The position numbers and the translations under genes were made by a program. This document shows, in pieces, positions 47,408-56,334 of a stretch of DNA of 64,000 bases (position 1 is its first letter; every line of letters starts with the position of its first letter). Source of the stretch: Rivularia sp. MS3 (GTDB lineage: Bacteria > Cyanobacteriota > Cyanobacteriia > Cyanobacteriales > Nostocaceae). The stretch is from assembly GCA_019192545.1 (NCBI GenBank), contig JAHCMI010000047.1:1-64000 (forward strand), written 5' to 3'. A model generated the notes under the pieces. It did no database searches and had not been told where the DNA came from. It saw nothing but the letters and a program-made list of their open reading frames with translations.

Positions 47408-47460
47408 TACTCTCGATGCCCAATCCCTAATTTCCTATGCCCAATCCCCATTAATTGACC

Positions 47461-48642
47461 ATGAATATCCCTGTTGCTTGGCTACAATTAACTCAACAAA
47501 GAGTACGTTTTTTGGCGACATTAGCGGGTATTTCCTTTGTCGTCATTTTGATTTTTATGCAGTTTGGTTTTCAGGATGCGCTTTACTCTAGCGCTACACA
47601 ACTGCATCAAACTTTTAAAGGAGATTTGTTTGTAATTAGTTCTCAATATAATGCTTTAACCTCTCAACAAAGTTTTCCTCGAAATCGTTTATATCAAACT
47701 TTAGCGTTTAATGGTGTAGAGTCGGTTAATCCTGTTTATCTGCAATTTGCTAAACTTAAAAACCCTTATACCGGCAAAAAAAACCCTATTTATGTAGTAG
47801 CTTTTGACCCAGCCAATTCTGTTTTTGATTTACCACAGATTAATAGATTATTACCTTTGATTCAGCTTCCGAATACAGTTCTTTTTGACCAAGCTTCTCG
47901 ACCTGAATTTGGAGCAATTGCTCGGAATTTTAATCGAGGAAATATAAAAAATCAAGAAGATATTAAAGTCGAAGTATCTAGTTACAATGCTTCAGTCGGT
48001 TATAAAGTCAAAATTGGTGGATTGTTTTCTTTAGGTCCTTCGTTTGGTGTAGACGGTCATTTAGTGATGAGCTACTCTACGTTGTTACGAACTTTTCTTG
48101 ACCGTGAAGCCAGCTACATAGATTTAGGATTAATTAATTTAAAAGAAAATGTTGACAAAGAAATCATTATTAAACATCTCAAAGATAATTTACCCAATGA
48201 TATCAAAATTTTAACTCGCGAAGAATATATTAAATTTGAAAGAGATTATTGGTCTTTACGTACACCCATTGGTTTCGTATTTAGTATGATGACAATCATG
48301 GGGTTAGTAGTAGGTATTGTGTTCGTATACCAAATTCTTTATAGTAACATCTCAACAAATTTAGTCGCTTTTGCTACCTTGAAAGCTATGGGATTTAAAC
48401 ATAACTATTTATTAAAAATCGTATTCCAACAAGCTTTGTTATTAGCAGTTTTAAGTTATATACCCGGATTAATAATTACCTTCGGGCTGTATGATATTGC
48501 CAAAGATGCAACAAAACTACCGATAATAATGACTTGGGACAAAGGAATATTAGTAATATCCTTAGTGACTTCAATGTGTTTAGTTTCCGGTTTTCTCGCG
48601 ATACAAAAATTAAAAGCAGCCGACCCAGCGGATATATTTTAA
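47461..48642 (+). CDS. DevC-like ABC transporter permease (FtsX/MacB type)
   Basis: The 393-residue permease has an N-terminal helix (WLQLTQQRVRFLATLAGISF), a large periplasmic domain (about residues 45-260) and three C-terminal helices (about 270-300, 320-355, 360-385), the FtsX/MacB arrangement shared with DevC. The tail LKAADPADIF is typical of the family. The frame reaches a TTG at 47455, but the ATG at 47461 gives the DevC start MNIPVAWLQL. It works with the adjacent adaptor and ATPase. Confidence 0.9.
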   Translation: MNIPVAWLQLTQQRVRFLATLAGISFVVILIFMQFGFQDALYSSATQLHQTFKGDLFVISSQYNALTSQQSFPRNRLYQTLAFNGVESVNPVYLQFAKLKNPYTGKKNPIYVVAFDPANSVFDLPQINRLLPLIQLPNTVLFDQASRPEFGAIARNFNRGNIKNQEDIKVEVSSYNASVGYKVKIGGLFSLGPSFGVDGHLVMSYSTLLRTFLDREASYIDLGLINLKENVDKEIIIKHLKDNLPNDIKILTREEYIKFERDYWSLRTPIGFVFSMMTIMGLVVGIVFVYQILYSNISTNLVAFATLKAMGFKHNYLLKIVFQQALLLAVLSYIPGLIITFGLYDIAKDATKLPIIMTWDKGILVISLVTSMCLVSGFLAIQKLKAADPADIF

Positions 48643-48753
48643 AAAATGGGAATTAGGTCATAGATTAATTATTCGCTTACAGGGGGAAGAAGGAGTGAGA
48701 GAGATACTACCAATGGCCAATTACCAATGGCCAATTACTAATTATCAATTACC

Positions 48754-49461
48754 ATGTTAAACAAACCTATAATTAAAATTAAAAACTTAAATTACTACTA
48801 TGGCGATAAATCGCTAAGAAAACAAATATTATTTGATATTAATTTAGAAATTAACGCTAGAGAAGTAACGCTACTCACGGGACCATCGGGTTCTGGTAAA
48901 ACAACTTTGTTAACTTTAATTGGTGGTTTGCGTACTGTTCAAGAAGGAAGTCTAAAATTTATTGACAACGAAATTTATAAAGCTAGTTCGGATAAATTAG
49001 TAGAAATACGTCGTCAAATAGGCTATATTTTCCAAGCTCATAATTTATTAGAATTCTTAACCGCAAGACAAAATGTCCAAATGTCATTAGAACTGCAATC
49101 AATTCCCGAAGCAGAAGCAATTTCTAGAGCGGAAGCAATGTTAAATTCGGTGATGTTGGGAAATCGGATAAATCACTATCCCAGCCAACTTTCCGGAGGA
49201 CAAAAACAAAGAGTTGCTATTGCTCGTGCTTTGGTGGGTCATCCTAAATTAATTCTTGCAGACGAACCGACAGCAGCTTTAGACGGTAAAACCGGAAGAG
49301 ACATCATCGAACTGATGCAAAAACTATCAAAAGAACAAGGTTCGGCAATTTTGATGGTAACTCATGACAACCGCATTTTAGATGTTGCAGACCGAACTAT
49401 CCATATGGAAGATGGTTGTTTGAAAAGTATTACTGAAAAGGAGTTAGGAGTTAGGAGTTAG
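48754..49461 (+). CDS. DevA-like ABC transporter ATP-binding protein
   Basis: The 235-residue ATPase has Walker A GPSGSGKTT (about residues 42-50), Q-loop IFQAHNLLEF, signature LSGGQKQRVAIARALVG, Walker B LILADEPTAALD and the switch His in MVTHDNRI. It belongs to the DevA/MacB/LolD exporter ATPase group and powers the DevC permease. Its last residues (KELGVRS) and the stop codon are encoded by two copies of the ggagtta heptamer, so the original C-terminus may have been altered. The convergent neighbour ends immediately after, at 49462. Confidence 0.92.
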   Translation: MLNKPIIKIKNLNYYYGDKSLRKQILFDINLEINAREVTLLTGPSGSGKTTLLTLIGGLRTVQEGSLKFIDNEIYKASSDKLVEIRRQIGYIFQAHNLLEFLTARQNVQMSLELQSIPEAEAISRAEAMLNSVMLGNRINHYPSQLSGGQKQRVAIARALVGHPKLILADEPTAALDGKTGRDIIELMQKLSKEQGSAILMVTHDNRILDVADRTIHMEDGCLKSITEKELGVRS

Positions 49462-52400
49462 TTATCCCTTTTTCTGTGTTTTGATTTCTAAACTATAAGC
49501 AAATTGCGATGAAAACTCTAGCGCTAAGGTTTCAATAGAATTCAAATCATAATCGAGGGGAGGGTTTAAACCAAGTGTGACGGAAGCGGTATTTAGCATC
49601 CGATGAACTCCCGTCCAAGGTCTGACGAAAATACCCTTCTGTTCTAATTGAATTACTAAACCGATGATATCAGCTTCAAGATTTCCACATTTTTGTTCTA
49701 ATTCTTGATTGTCATCACTTATTATTTTTAACTCTAAGAAAATATCGGATTCCTGCTGTAAATCAGTTGACTCAAATAATGTTGACCAATTCAAATTGCC
49801 ATTAATAATTTCTGAAGTTATTTCTGCTCCTCGCTGAAATTCTTGAAGTAATATTTCTGCTGTTGAACGGGTAATATTGCGAGCAGTGTTTTGACAAGGT
49901 TCTATTGATGTAATTATTGGCAATAAATCGCGAGGTAATTGAAGACAATATTCTTTACCAGCTTCTGTCAAAGCAATCGGCTGATGCCAATCGTGTTGAC
50001 TAATCACTTGGAAGAAATGAAGCAGCAGTTTATCTAAGGCAATATCCTTATCATCATAATATTGACAACTCCAAGCTGATAATAGAGCAAAAGATAAACC
50101 ACCTAAAAATCCCCAGGAATTACCGTAAACTCGACGCGATTTAGCCCATGCTCTTACAGCGCGTAACAGCAATTGAAATGATTCAAATGGTAAATAGTTT
50201 TGAACAAATTCTGCAATTAAATCCGCTTCCCAACAGCCGATAATTGATGTTTCAAAAGTGTTATTACCATCGAAATGCGTATATAGCAAATCTAGAGATA
50301 TTCCTTCTAGTTTCAAACGTAGTAAAGGTACTTTTGCATTTACAGCTAATTGATTGCTGTCGCAAAGTCCTTTTAAACGCTGTTGAACATTTTTAAGAAA
50401 ATCCTCCCCAGATAAATAAGTAGGAATCTGACAAACAACATCTAAGTCGCTTTCAGAACTTTCTACTCCTAAACGATAAGAACCTAACAACTGTAAATCT
50501 GGTTGAAAACCCAAACATTCTTTACAAGCTTGGCTAACAATTTCTAAAACAGTATCGCGCTGTATTTGCTGTGTTTGATTTAATTTCGGTTGGAGTTGAT
50601 TGACTGAATTAATCAATTCGGAAGGCATAATATCCTTTGCTTCTCCCCCTAAATTAATAATACATCTGACTTCAAAAGGTTCATTACCTCGACGGCTAAT
50701 CAACGCTATAGATTTGACAGTGAAACTTCGAGGATGCCATTGGGGTAATTTTGCAAAAGCTTCTTCTGAAGTAGAAAATTGTCCGACGCTGAGATGGGGT
50801 TTAAATCCTGCATCCGATTTACGACTTTGTTCGTTGCATTGAGGAAATAAACTTTGTAGTACTGCCTGTAATTGGTGCAAAGCCGTTTCCGGTTGAGCAA
50901 TAGGATACAACCAAGCTGTAGAACTTTTACGATGAGTGAATGTCTCAAAGTTGTTTAAAGTAACAGTAAATGGTTGTATTTGAGCAACTGCTGAGGTAAT
51001 GATTTCCGCAGCTTCGTCAAAATAAGATTCTGGCACAAAACCGTAAATCAAATTAATATGTGGCATCCAACGTTCAAATCTGGCATCGTAACGCTGACGT
51101 ATTGTTTGGATTGCGGGTAGTATATCTTCTGGTGGAATTATTACAATAGCGCTTCGGTAAACGGGTGAAATTGTTTTTAGCTCATCGCTAATAACCTCAC
51201 CCCTTGCCCCTCTCCTTGTTAAGGAGAGGGGTGTAGCAAGATTTTCTTCCCCTCTCCTTGACAAGGAGAGGGGAGCCCGCAAGGGCGGGGTGAGGTTTTC
51301 TTTTCCTCTGCTTGAGGAGAGGGGAGCCCGCAAGGGCGGGGTGAGGTTTTCTTTTCCTCTGCTTAAGGAGAGGGGTGCCCGCAAGGGCGGGGTGAGGTTT
51401 TCTTTTGATACAACAACTGCTCGTATACCAAAATGGTCAGAAGGAAATATTTTTTCTTCAGTATTATCTACAGGCTCGCAAGCAAATAAGTCTACCGAGC
51501 GCGGTACCCAGCTATTTTGTTCGCAACGCATCAAAATCCGGTCAAAACGTGCTGGTTTTCCCGTCAAACTAATTAATTCAGCTAAAGGATTAACCTGCGG
51601 ATTGAAAGTATAACCGGCTTCATCAGGACGTAATTCCTGCCAAATATCAATAAAATTGCTGATATCCGGCACTTCTTCTGGAAAATTATTTCTAGTATTA
51701 AAATCACCAACAATCAAATAATTTCCTGGCTGCTTTTGCAAATAATCAACTACAGTTGTCAACTGACGTTTTCTTTTTTCTTCAGCATTTCGAGCGCTAT
51801 TGCTTGTCAAATGCACTACTGCAACCTGCAATAACTCATTATTTATAAACCAGCTTCCTACTAATACATGCTTGTGGGCAGAAAATTGATGTTCAACTAA
51901 TGTAAACGGCAAACGCGACAACAGTAAATTAGCAAATGTTTGAATCTTTTCAGCCGTACTTGGTTCAGATACATAATAATTTTTAACCCAATCTTGGGCT
52001 AAAATAAACCTGACAAAATCTGGTGTTGCTTCTTGAATCGCAATAATATCTGCATCGCATTTACGTAATTCTTCAAAAATTACCGGTAAACGTTTTTCTG
52101 TTTGAATCTTCTCTTTTTCGTATACATCACAAAGCACGTTAAAACTAGCAACTGTTAAAGAGTTTGATTTAACTGACTTTAATAAATTCTCAATCGGCTG
52201 CCAACCATCAACTTCGTATTTATAAACAGGCTTATGATTAAAAGTTGCAGGTTGTTCTTTGATATTAGAAATAGTTTTATCGTCTTCATTTCTTTGATGC
52301 TTTTTCCAAGCAAAAGGTGGTAAATGTCCGCTGGAAATCAAATCAAGATGCTGTTCTCTATCCCAAACAATAATATCTTGAGCGCGAATATAACATATAC

Positions 52401-52581
52401 GATGCCAAGGAATATCACCATCAGCAGCCCAGTGAGCTAAAGGTTTTTCTCGCATACCGCTTGCAGAAACTCTGTCTTCAAAACCAGCAATAAAAACATC
52501 GCTATCAAGACGAGAATCCCAAATAATTCGATTATAAATTTCCCAGCTAGTCGCCATTTTTGGCTTTTCTTTTTTAGACAT
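49462..52581 (-). CDS. Four-domain RNA-repair protein: DUF504, EEP nuclease, 2H phosphoesterase, eukaryotic-type poly(A) polymerase
   Basis: From the ATG at 52581, 1039 residues. DUF504 (about 10-80: TSWEIYNRIIWDSRL, DIPWHRICYI, IVWDRE); endonuclease/exonuclease/phosphatase (about 142-392: FNVL, QEAT, GDFNTRNNF, SDHFG); a repeat-derived linker (393-465); a 2H/LigT phosphoesterase (about 475-645: H508 in HINLIYG, H596 in HLSVG); and a class I nucleotidyltransferase of poly(A) polymerase type (about 665-1020: GSYRLGVESSESDLDVV with D712/D714, central LRAVRAWAKSRRVYGNSWGF, then LLPIITSIEPCQNTARNITR). The last blocks follow the eukaryotic PAP order, not the bacterial CCA type. Third gene after an RNA ligase and a polynucleotide kinase. 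The frame is open to 52686. Confidence 0.82.
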   Translation of the reverse strand: MSKKEKPKMATSWEIYNRIIWDSRLDSDVFIAGFEDRVSASGMREKPLAHWAADGDIPWHRICYIRAQDIIVWDREQHLDLISSGHLPPFAWKKHQRNEDDKTISNIKEQPATFNHKPVYKYEVDGWQPIENLLKSVKSNSLTVASFNVLCDVYEKEKIQTEKRLPVIFEELRKCDADIIAIQEATPDFVRFILAQDWVKNYYVSEPSTAEKIQTFANLLLSRLPFTLVEHQFSAHKHVLVGSWFINNELLQVAVVHLTSNSARNAEEKRKRQLTTVVDYLQKQPGNYLIVGDFNTRNNFPEEVPDISNFIDIWQELRPDEAGYTFNPQVNPLAELISLTGKPARFDRILMRCEQNSWVPRSVDLFACEPVDNTEEKIFPSDHFGIRAVVVSKENLTPPLRAPLSLSRGKENLTPPLRAPLSSSRGKENLTPPLRAPLSLSRRGEENLATPLSLTRRGARGEVISDELKTISPVYRSAIVIIPPEDILPAIQTIRQRYDARFERWMPHINLIYGFVPESYFDEAAEIITSAVAQIQPFTVTLNNFETFTHRKSSTAWLYPIAQPETALHQLQAVLQSLFPQCNEQSRKSDAGFKPHLSVGQFSTSEEAFAKLPQWHPRSFTVKSIALISRRGNEPFEVRCIINLGGEAKDIMPSELINSVNQLQPKLNQTQQIQRDTVLEIVSQACKECLGFQPDLQLLGSYRLGVESSESDLDVVCQIPTYLSGEDFLKNVQQRLKGLCDSNQLAVNAKVPLLRLKLEGISLDLLYTHFDGNNTFETSIIGCWEADLIAEFVQNYLPFESFQLLLRAVRAWAKSRRVYGNSWGFLGGLSFALLSAWSCQYYDDKDIALDKLLLHFFQVISQHDWHQPIALTEAGKEYCLQLPRDLLPIITSIEPCQNTARNITRSTAEILLQEFQRGAEITSEIINGNLNWSTLFESTDLQQESDIFLELKIISDDNQELEQKCGNLEADIIGLVIQLEQKGIFVRPWTGVHRMLNTASVTLGLNPPLDYDLNSIETLALEFSSQFAYSLEIKTQKKG
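51185..51405. repeat. In-frame 51-base tandem repeat inside the RNA-repair gene
   Basis: The GC-rich core aagggcgggg begins at 51281, 51332 and 51383, an exact 51-base period, with a diverged copy before it. Each unit encodes 17 residues (KENLTPPLRAPLSLSRG-like). The text is of the dispersed ctctccttg/caaggagag family also seen at 13130. The period is a multiple of three, so the frame survives. Confidence 0.85.
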
Positions 52582-52584
52582 GAT

Positions 52585-52680
52585 TTTAAATTGGTAATTG
52601 GTGATTGGGCATAGGGCATAGGGCATAGAGAATTGGTAATCATAAATTTCTCTACCCCCTTTCCCCCTCTCTTTCTTAAT
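52585..52680. repeat. Junction repeats (attgggc, gcatagg)
   Basis: Heptamer copies gcataggg (52609-52627) and aattggta flank the start of the four-domain gene. This repeat text is what extends its reading frame upstream to 52686, which supports the internal start at 52581. Confidence 0.6.
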
Positions 52681-53797
52681 TCGCAATCCAATCTACGTGA
52701 TGCGCTTCAATAATCGTCGGAACTTCCAAACGATTTTTCATCCGGTAGAGTACTTTCTCTGGTACTTTATCGGTACGGGTTTTGTTTCTTTCTAATAAAT
52801 TTGACCAAGATGTTTCTAGGTAAACAATGCGAATATTAGCTTGATAAGCAGCAAATAAACGAATCAACATTCCCCGTAGCTGCTTGTTCAAATTAGTTGC
52901 ATTCCAAACAAAAGATTCTCCGGCTCGCATATATTCTTTAGCAAGATATTTAGCTGCATTTGCAACTTCACCTTGATTATCGCTAGGCTTAATGCCCATT
53001 TTTTGACGCAATGCATCCAGAGAAATTACTTTATAGTTTGGTAAATTTTCTTGAATCCAAGTGTCTTTCCCCGAGCCGGGTAATCCAGACATCATTACTA
53101 CTTGAAAACGAGTATCGTCATAAGCGTGATAATCGGGATTCCCATCTTCTTTTTGAAAATAAGTAAATCGACTGTGGGCAGATGGAAACAAGCGCGGTTG
53201 AGTAAAACAATTGTTTTCTTGGCAGAATTCCCTAAAAAAATCAATGCGTTCAAATAATTGATTTTTATCGCTGCAATCACGTCCCCTTACATCCGCTACC
53301 GCGAGCATAGCTAACATATCGCAACGAATAATTTGGCTGGCTTTAATAACAGCTTGTTCCGGATTTGATTTATCCCAAAACCATAAAGGTAAACTTCCGT
53401 ATTTCACCAAAGCCACAATTTCTTCTCTTCGGTGAAAAGGTACGTCTAAATCCCAAAGTATTGCTTGTGCCATTTTTGCACCTTGTAGTACGTGTCCCTT
53501 GGAACTAATCGCACCCGAATCTTCTATTTTGGTAGCATTGGGTTTTGCAACATCGTGCAATAAAGCCGCAGCAAACAGCACCGAGCGCTGTGTTTCAGGT
53601 AAAGCCTGCCATTGAGGTAATGCAATCAAAGCCTCACACACCAACTTTGTATGAGTCAGAACATCACCCTCTGCGTGATAGCGTGCATCTTGCGGGCAAT
53701 CAGCAAGTACTCGCAACCACTTAAATTTATTTTCTAATTCACGCCAATCGATGGCGAAATCACCCTCTTTTGGGCAATAAGGAAAAGTCCAATTCAT
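52676..53797 (-). CDS. HD domain plus P-loop polynucleotide kinase fusion
   Basis: The 373-residue protein has an N-terminal HD phosphohydrolase (about residues 45-170; H50, and HD at 81-82 in AALLHDVAKP, later GHVLQGAKMA) and a C-terminal kinase (about 232-365) with Walker A GLPGSGKD (238-245), SLDALR (D261) and the lid Arg residues in ERNKTRTDKVPEKVLYR. HD-kinase fusions of this type act as RNA 5'-kinase and 3'-end processing enzymes in bacterial RNA repair (known for the family; inferred here). It lies between the ligase gene (gap 99 bases) and the four-domain gene in the same direction. Confidence 0.85.
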   Translation of the reverse strand: MNWTFPYCPKEGDFAIDWRELENKFKWLRVLADCPQDARYHAEGDVLTHTKLVCEALIALPQWQALPETQRSVLFAAALLHDVAKPNATKIEDSGAISSKGHVLQGAKMAQAILWDLDVPFHRREEIVALVKYGSLPLWFWDKSNPEQAVIKASQIIRCDMLAMLAVADVRGRDCSDKNQLFERIDFFREFCQENNCFTQPRLFPSAHSRFTYFQKEDGNPDYHAYDDTRFQVVMMSGLPGSGKDTWIQENLPNYKVISLDALRQKMGIKPSDNQGEVANAAKYLAKEYMRAGESFVWNATNLNKQLRGMLIRLFAAYQANIRIVYLETSWSNLLERNKTRTDKVPEKVLYRMKNRLEVPTIIEAHHVDWIAN

Positions 53798-53799
53798 AA

Positions 53800-53895
53800 A
53801 TCAGTGAACAGTGAACAGTGAACAGTTAGGAATTAGGAGTTATGAGTTATGAGTTAATAATTTTTCCCCCTCTTCCCCTTCTCCCCCTCTAAACT
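53800..53895. repeat. Junction repeats (gtgaaca, aggagtt, ccccctc)
   Basis: Three copies of agtgaac, then aggaattaggagttatgagttat and a pyrimidine run fill the space between the RNA ligase and kinase genes. Confidence 0.75.
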
Positions 53896-53896
53896 T

Positions 53897-54685
53897 CTAA
53901 GCTGCGAACAAGTCAACACCATCACACAACTGATTCGGAATAATCGGACGATTTAACCAATGTCCGTCCGATTGTTGAATGGTGGTTAAGAAGCTCGAAC
54001 GCACGTATTTATAACGATTTACAACTGTATCTGCCGATTCTACTTTGATGTACAAACCTTCAATTACAGAGCTTTTATCGGTTTGTTGTAAGGAACGTTC
54101 CACATCTAGCCCTTTCTCTAAACAAATTTTTTCAAAGTTCTGTAAATGCTCGGAGGTTTGATAATGCGATTTTCCTAAGAAACTAATTAATTGTTTATAG
54201 GAATGAATTTCTCCAGCAAATAAAACAGGTACGGAAACTATCGGTAAACCCGCTAATAGCTGTTTTCTTTTAACGGTACTTAAAAATACTTGCTTTTCTA
54301 AATCAAGCACATCAAATTCTAAGAAATAATGAGGTAAAGCGTCGTAAAATACTGTATGTTTTGCATACAGCCATTCTCCGTAAAGAATGTAGCGACTACC
54401 TAATACTTCCCAAAAACTAGCAACGTGAGTATTAGCCCACTGTTTAAACAAGTTGAAGTGCTTCTCTCGCGCTCCACCAGTTAAATAATGCCCCCGACTT
54501 TGCAGTTGAATTTGTCCATCAGCACTAAAGCTAATTGCAGCATTCGCACCGTCAACTTTTTCTTCAACTACTGTGTAGCACTGCTTGATTTGGATAAAAG
54601 GGATATCATTCAAATCTTCATCCCCAGGCTGGAGTCGCGAACCCTGTATATGATGGGTACGCGGATATTTATAGATTTGTTTCAT
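53897..54685 (-). CDS. RNA ligase family protein (KxDG, Rnl2-like)
   Basis: The 262-residue covalent nucleotidyltransferase ligase carries motif I EEKVDGANAAI (K43 is the AMP-lysine), motif III GEWLYAKH (E104), IIIa FLEFDVLD, motif IV EGLYIKVE (E209) and motif V NRYKYVR (K226). All five are present in order and it has no extra domain beyond a short C-terminus. This marks an RNA ligase of the Rnl2-like RNA_ligase family sealing 3'-OH/5'-phosphate ends. It is first gene of the cassette; the kinase downstream would supply 5'-phosphates. ATG at 54685. Confidence 0.9.
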   Translation of the reverse strand: MKQIYKYPRTHHIQGSRLQPGDEDLNDIPFIQIKQCYTVVEEKVDGANAAISFSADGQIQLQSRGHYLTGGAREKHFNLFKQWANTHVASFWEVLGSRYILYGEWLYAKHTVFYDALPHYFLEFDVLDLEKQVFLSTVKRKQLLAGLPIVSVPVLFAGEIHSYKQLISFLGKSHYQTSEHLQNFEKICLEKGLDVERSLQQTDKSSVIEGLYIKVESADTVVNRYKYVRSSFLTTIQQSDGHWLNRPIIPNQLCDGVDLFAA

Positions 54686-55110
54686 TGCTTTTAACTCTTG
54701 ATAAGTTCAATCAAAAATAGGAATTACGCAAATTGCATATATTTTGCGTGCTACATAATGCAAAGCACCATAAACAATGCAGATTGCTAAAAACCTGAAA
54801 AATTTCGCAGCGAATGAAAAATGCAAGCGTCCGAAAAGACAACATTCGCGCTAAATCATAAAGTTGACTGACTTGAGGAACTACATATCCCGTTACCGTT
54901 TATTTTCAAGAGTTGATTTCTTATATATTACAACATAATACAAGATTAGGTCAAAGGTTAAAGGTAAGGTAAATAAAAAATAAATATTCCAATGCCCAAT
55001 CCCCCATGCCCCATTCCCAATTACCATTAAATTAATTTGTATAAATTGAACGGTAATAAGCGTTACACTTCTCTATTATGTGAAAAAAGTCATAGTAGAA
55101 AAAATAATCA
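54686..55110. other. Divergent intergenic region, repeat fragments
   Basis: It holds the shared promoter space of the RNA ligase (minus) and amidohydrolase (plus) genes. A copy of the ggaattacgcaaattgcata motif is at 54720-54740 with an inverted gcatatattttgcgt next to it, and aatgcccaatcccccatgcc-type text near 54991. No gene is seen. Confidence 0.5.
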
Positions 55111-56334
55111 ATGCTTTCTCATATTAAAGATTTAGCAGCGGAATTAGCTCCGCGTTTAATTGAAATTCGCCGCCACATACATTCTCACCCGGAACTAAGT
55201 GGTGAGGAGTTTCAAACAGCTGCTTTTGTGGCTGGGGTTTTGTCTTCTAACGGTATTCATGTCGAGGAAAATGTTGGTAAAACCGGCGCGATTGGGGAAC
55301 TAAAAGGTAACGGTAGCGATAAGCGTATTTTAGCGATTCGTACTGATATGGATGCTTTACCGATTCAGGAATTAGCTCCACTTGATTATGCTTCCCGCAA
55401 TCAAGGAATTATGCACGCTTGCGGCCATGATGTCCATACTACTGTGGGTTTGGGGACGGCAATAATTTTGTCTAAGTTGTCACAGGAGATACCTGGAAAA
55501 GTACGGTTTATATTTCAGCCAGCCGAGGAAATTGCTCAAGGTGCCAGTTGGATGGTTGCGGATGGAGCGATGGATAATATAGATAGTATTTTGGGAGTTC
55601 ACGTTTTTCCTTCTATTCCTGCGGGTTCGATTGGTATACGTTACGGCGCATTAACCGCAGCAGCAGATGATTTGGAAATTACTATTACTGGTGAATCGGG
55701 ACATGGGGCACGCCCCCATCAAGCTATAGACGCTATTTGGATAGCTGCCCAGGTAATTACTACCCTACAACAAGCAATTAGCCGCACGCAAAATCCTTTG
55801 CATCCTGTAGTATTAAGCATCGGCAAAATTACTGGTGGTAGAGCACCTAATGTTATTGCCGATTCTGTTCTTTTACAGGGAACAGTGCGATCGCTACATC
55901 CAGATAGCAGCAAGGAATTACCAAGCTGGATTGAAAATATTGTCAAAAATGTTTGCCATACCTATGGTGCAAAATACAAAGTAGATTATCGTCAAGGCGT
56001 ACCCAGCGTTCAAAATGACTTAGGGCTGACTCAAATTTTACAGGCAGCAGCCGAAGAAGCATGGGGTAGCGATCGCGTTGAAATTTTACCAGAACCTTCT
56101 TTGGGTGGGGAAGATTTTTCTATGTATCTAAAAAAAGCACCTGGTTCAATGTTTCGTTTGGGTGTAGGTTTTACAGATAGAGAGGTAAATCACCCATTAC
56201 ACCATCCCAAATTTGAAGTTGACGAATCTGCGATTATTACCGGAGTTGTCACTCTCGCTTACGCTGCTTATAAATATTGGGGACTTAGCAGCGATACAAC
56301 TACGAATTTAACTCCTGTAGCAGTTAACGGTTAG
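55111..56334 (+). CDS. M20 family amidohydrolase (hippurate/IAA-amino-acid hydrolase-like)
   Basis: The 407-residue metallo-amidohydrolase has metal ligands in ACGHDVHTTVG (near residue 107), the catalytic Glu pair in PAEEIAQGA (near 142), GHGARPHQAIDA (near 200, dimerisation domain His) and the last ligand His in NHPLHHPKF (near 370). The family hydrolyses N-acyl amino acids such as hippurate or indoleacetyl amino acids; the substrate is not predictable. It is alone, divergent from the RNA ligase gene. Confidence 0.93.
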   Translation: MLSHIKDLAAELAPRLIEIRRHIHSHPELSGEEFQTAAFVAGVLSSNGIHVEENVGKTGAIGELKGNGSDKRILAIRTDMDALPIQELAPLDYASRNQGIMHACGHDVHTTVGLGTAIILSKLSQEIPGKVRFIFQPAEEIAQGASWMVADGAMDNIDSILGVHVFPSIPAGSIGIRYGALTAAADDLEITITGESGHGARPHQAIDAIWIAAQVITTLQQAISRTQNPLHPVVLSIGKITGGRAPNVIADSVLLQGTVRSLHPDSSKELPSWIENIVKNVCHTYGAKYKVDYRQGVPSVQNDLGLTQILQAAAEEAWGSDRVEILPEPSLGGEDFSMYLKKAPGSMFRLGVGFTDREVNHPLHHPKFEVDESAIITGVVTLAYAAYKYWGLSSDTTTNLTPVAVNG

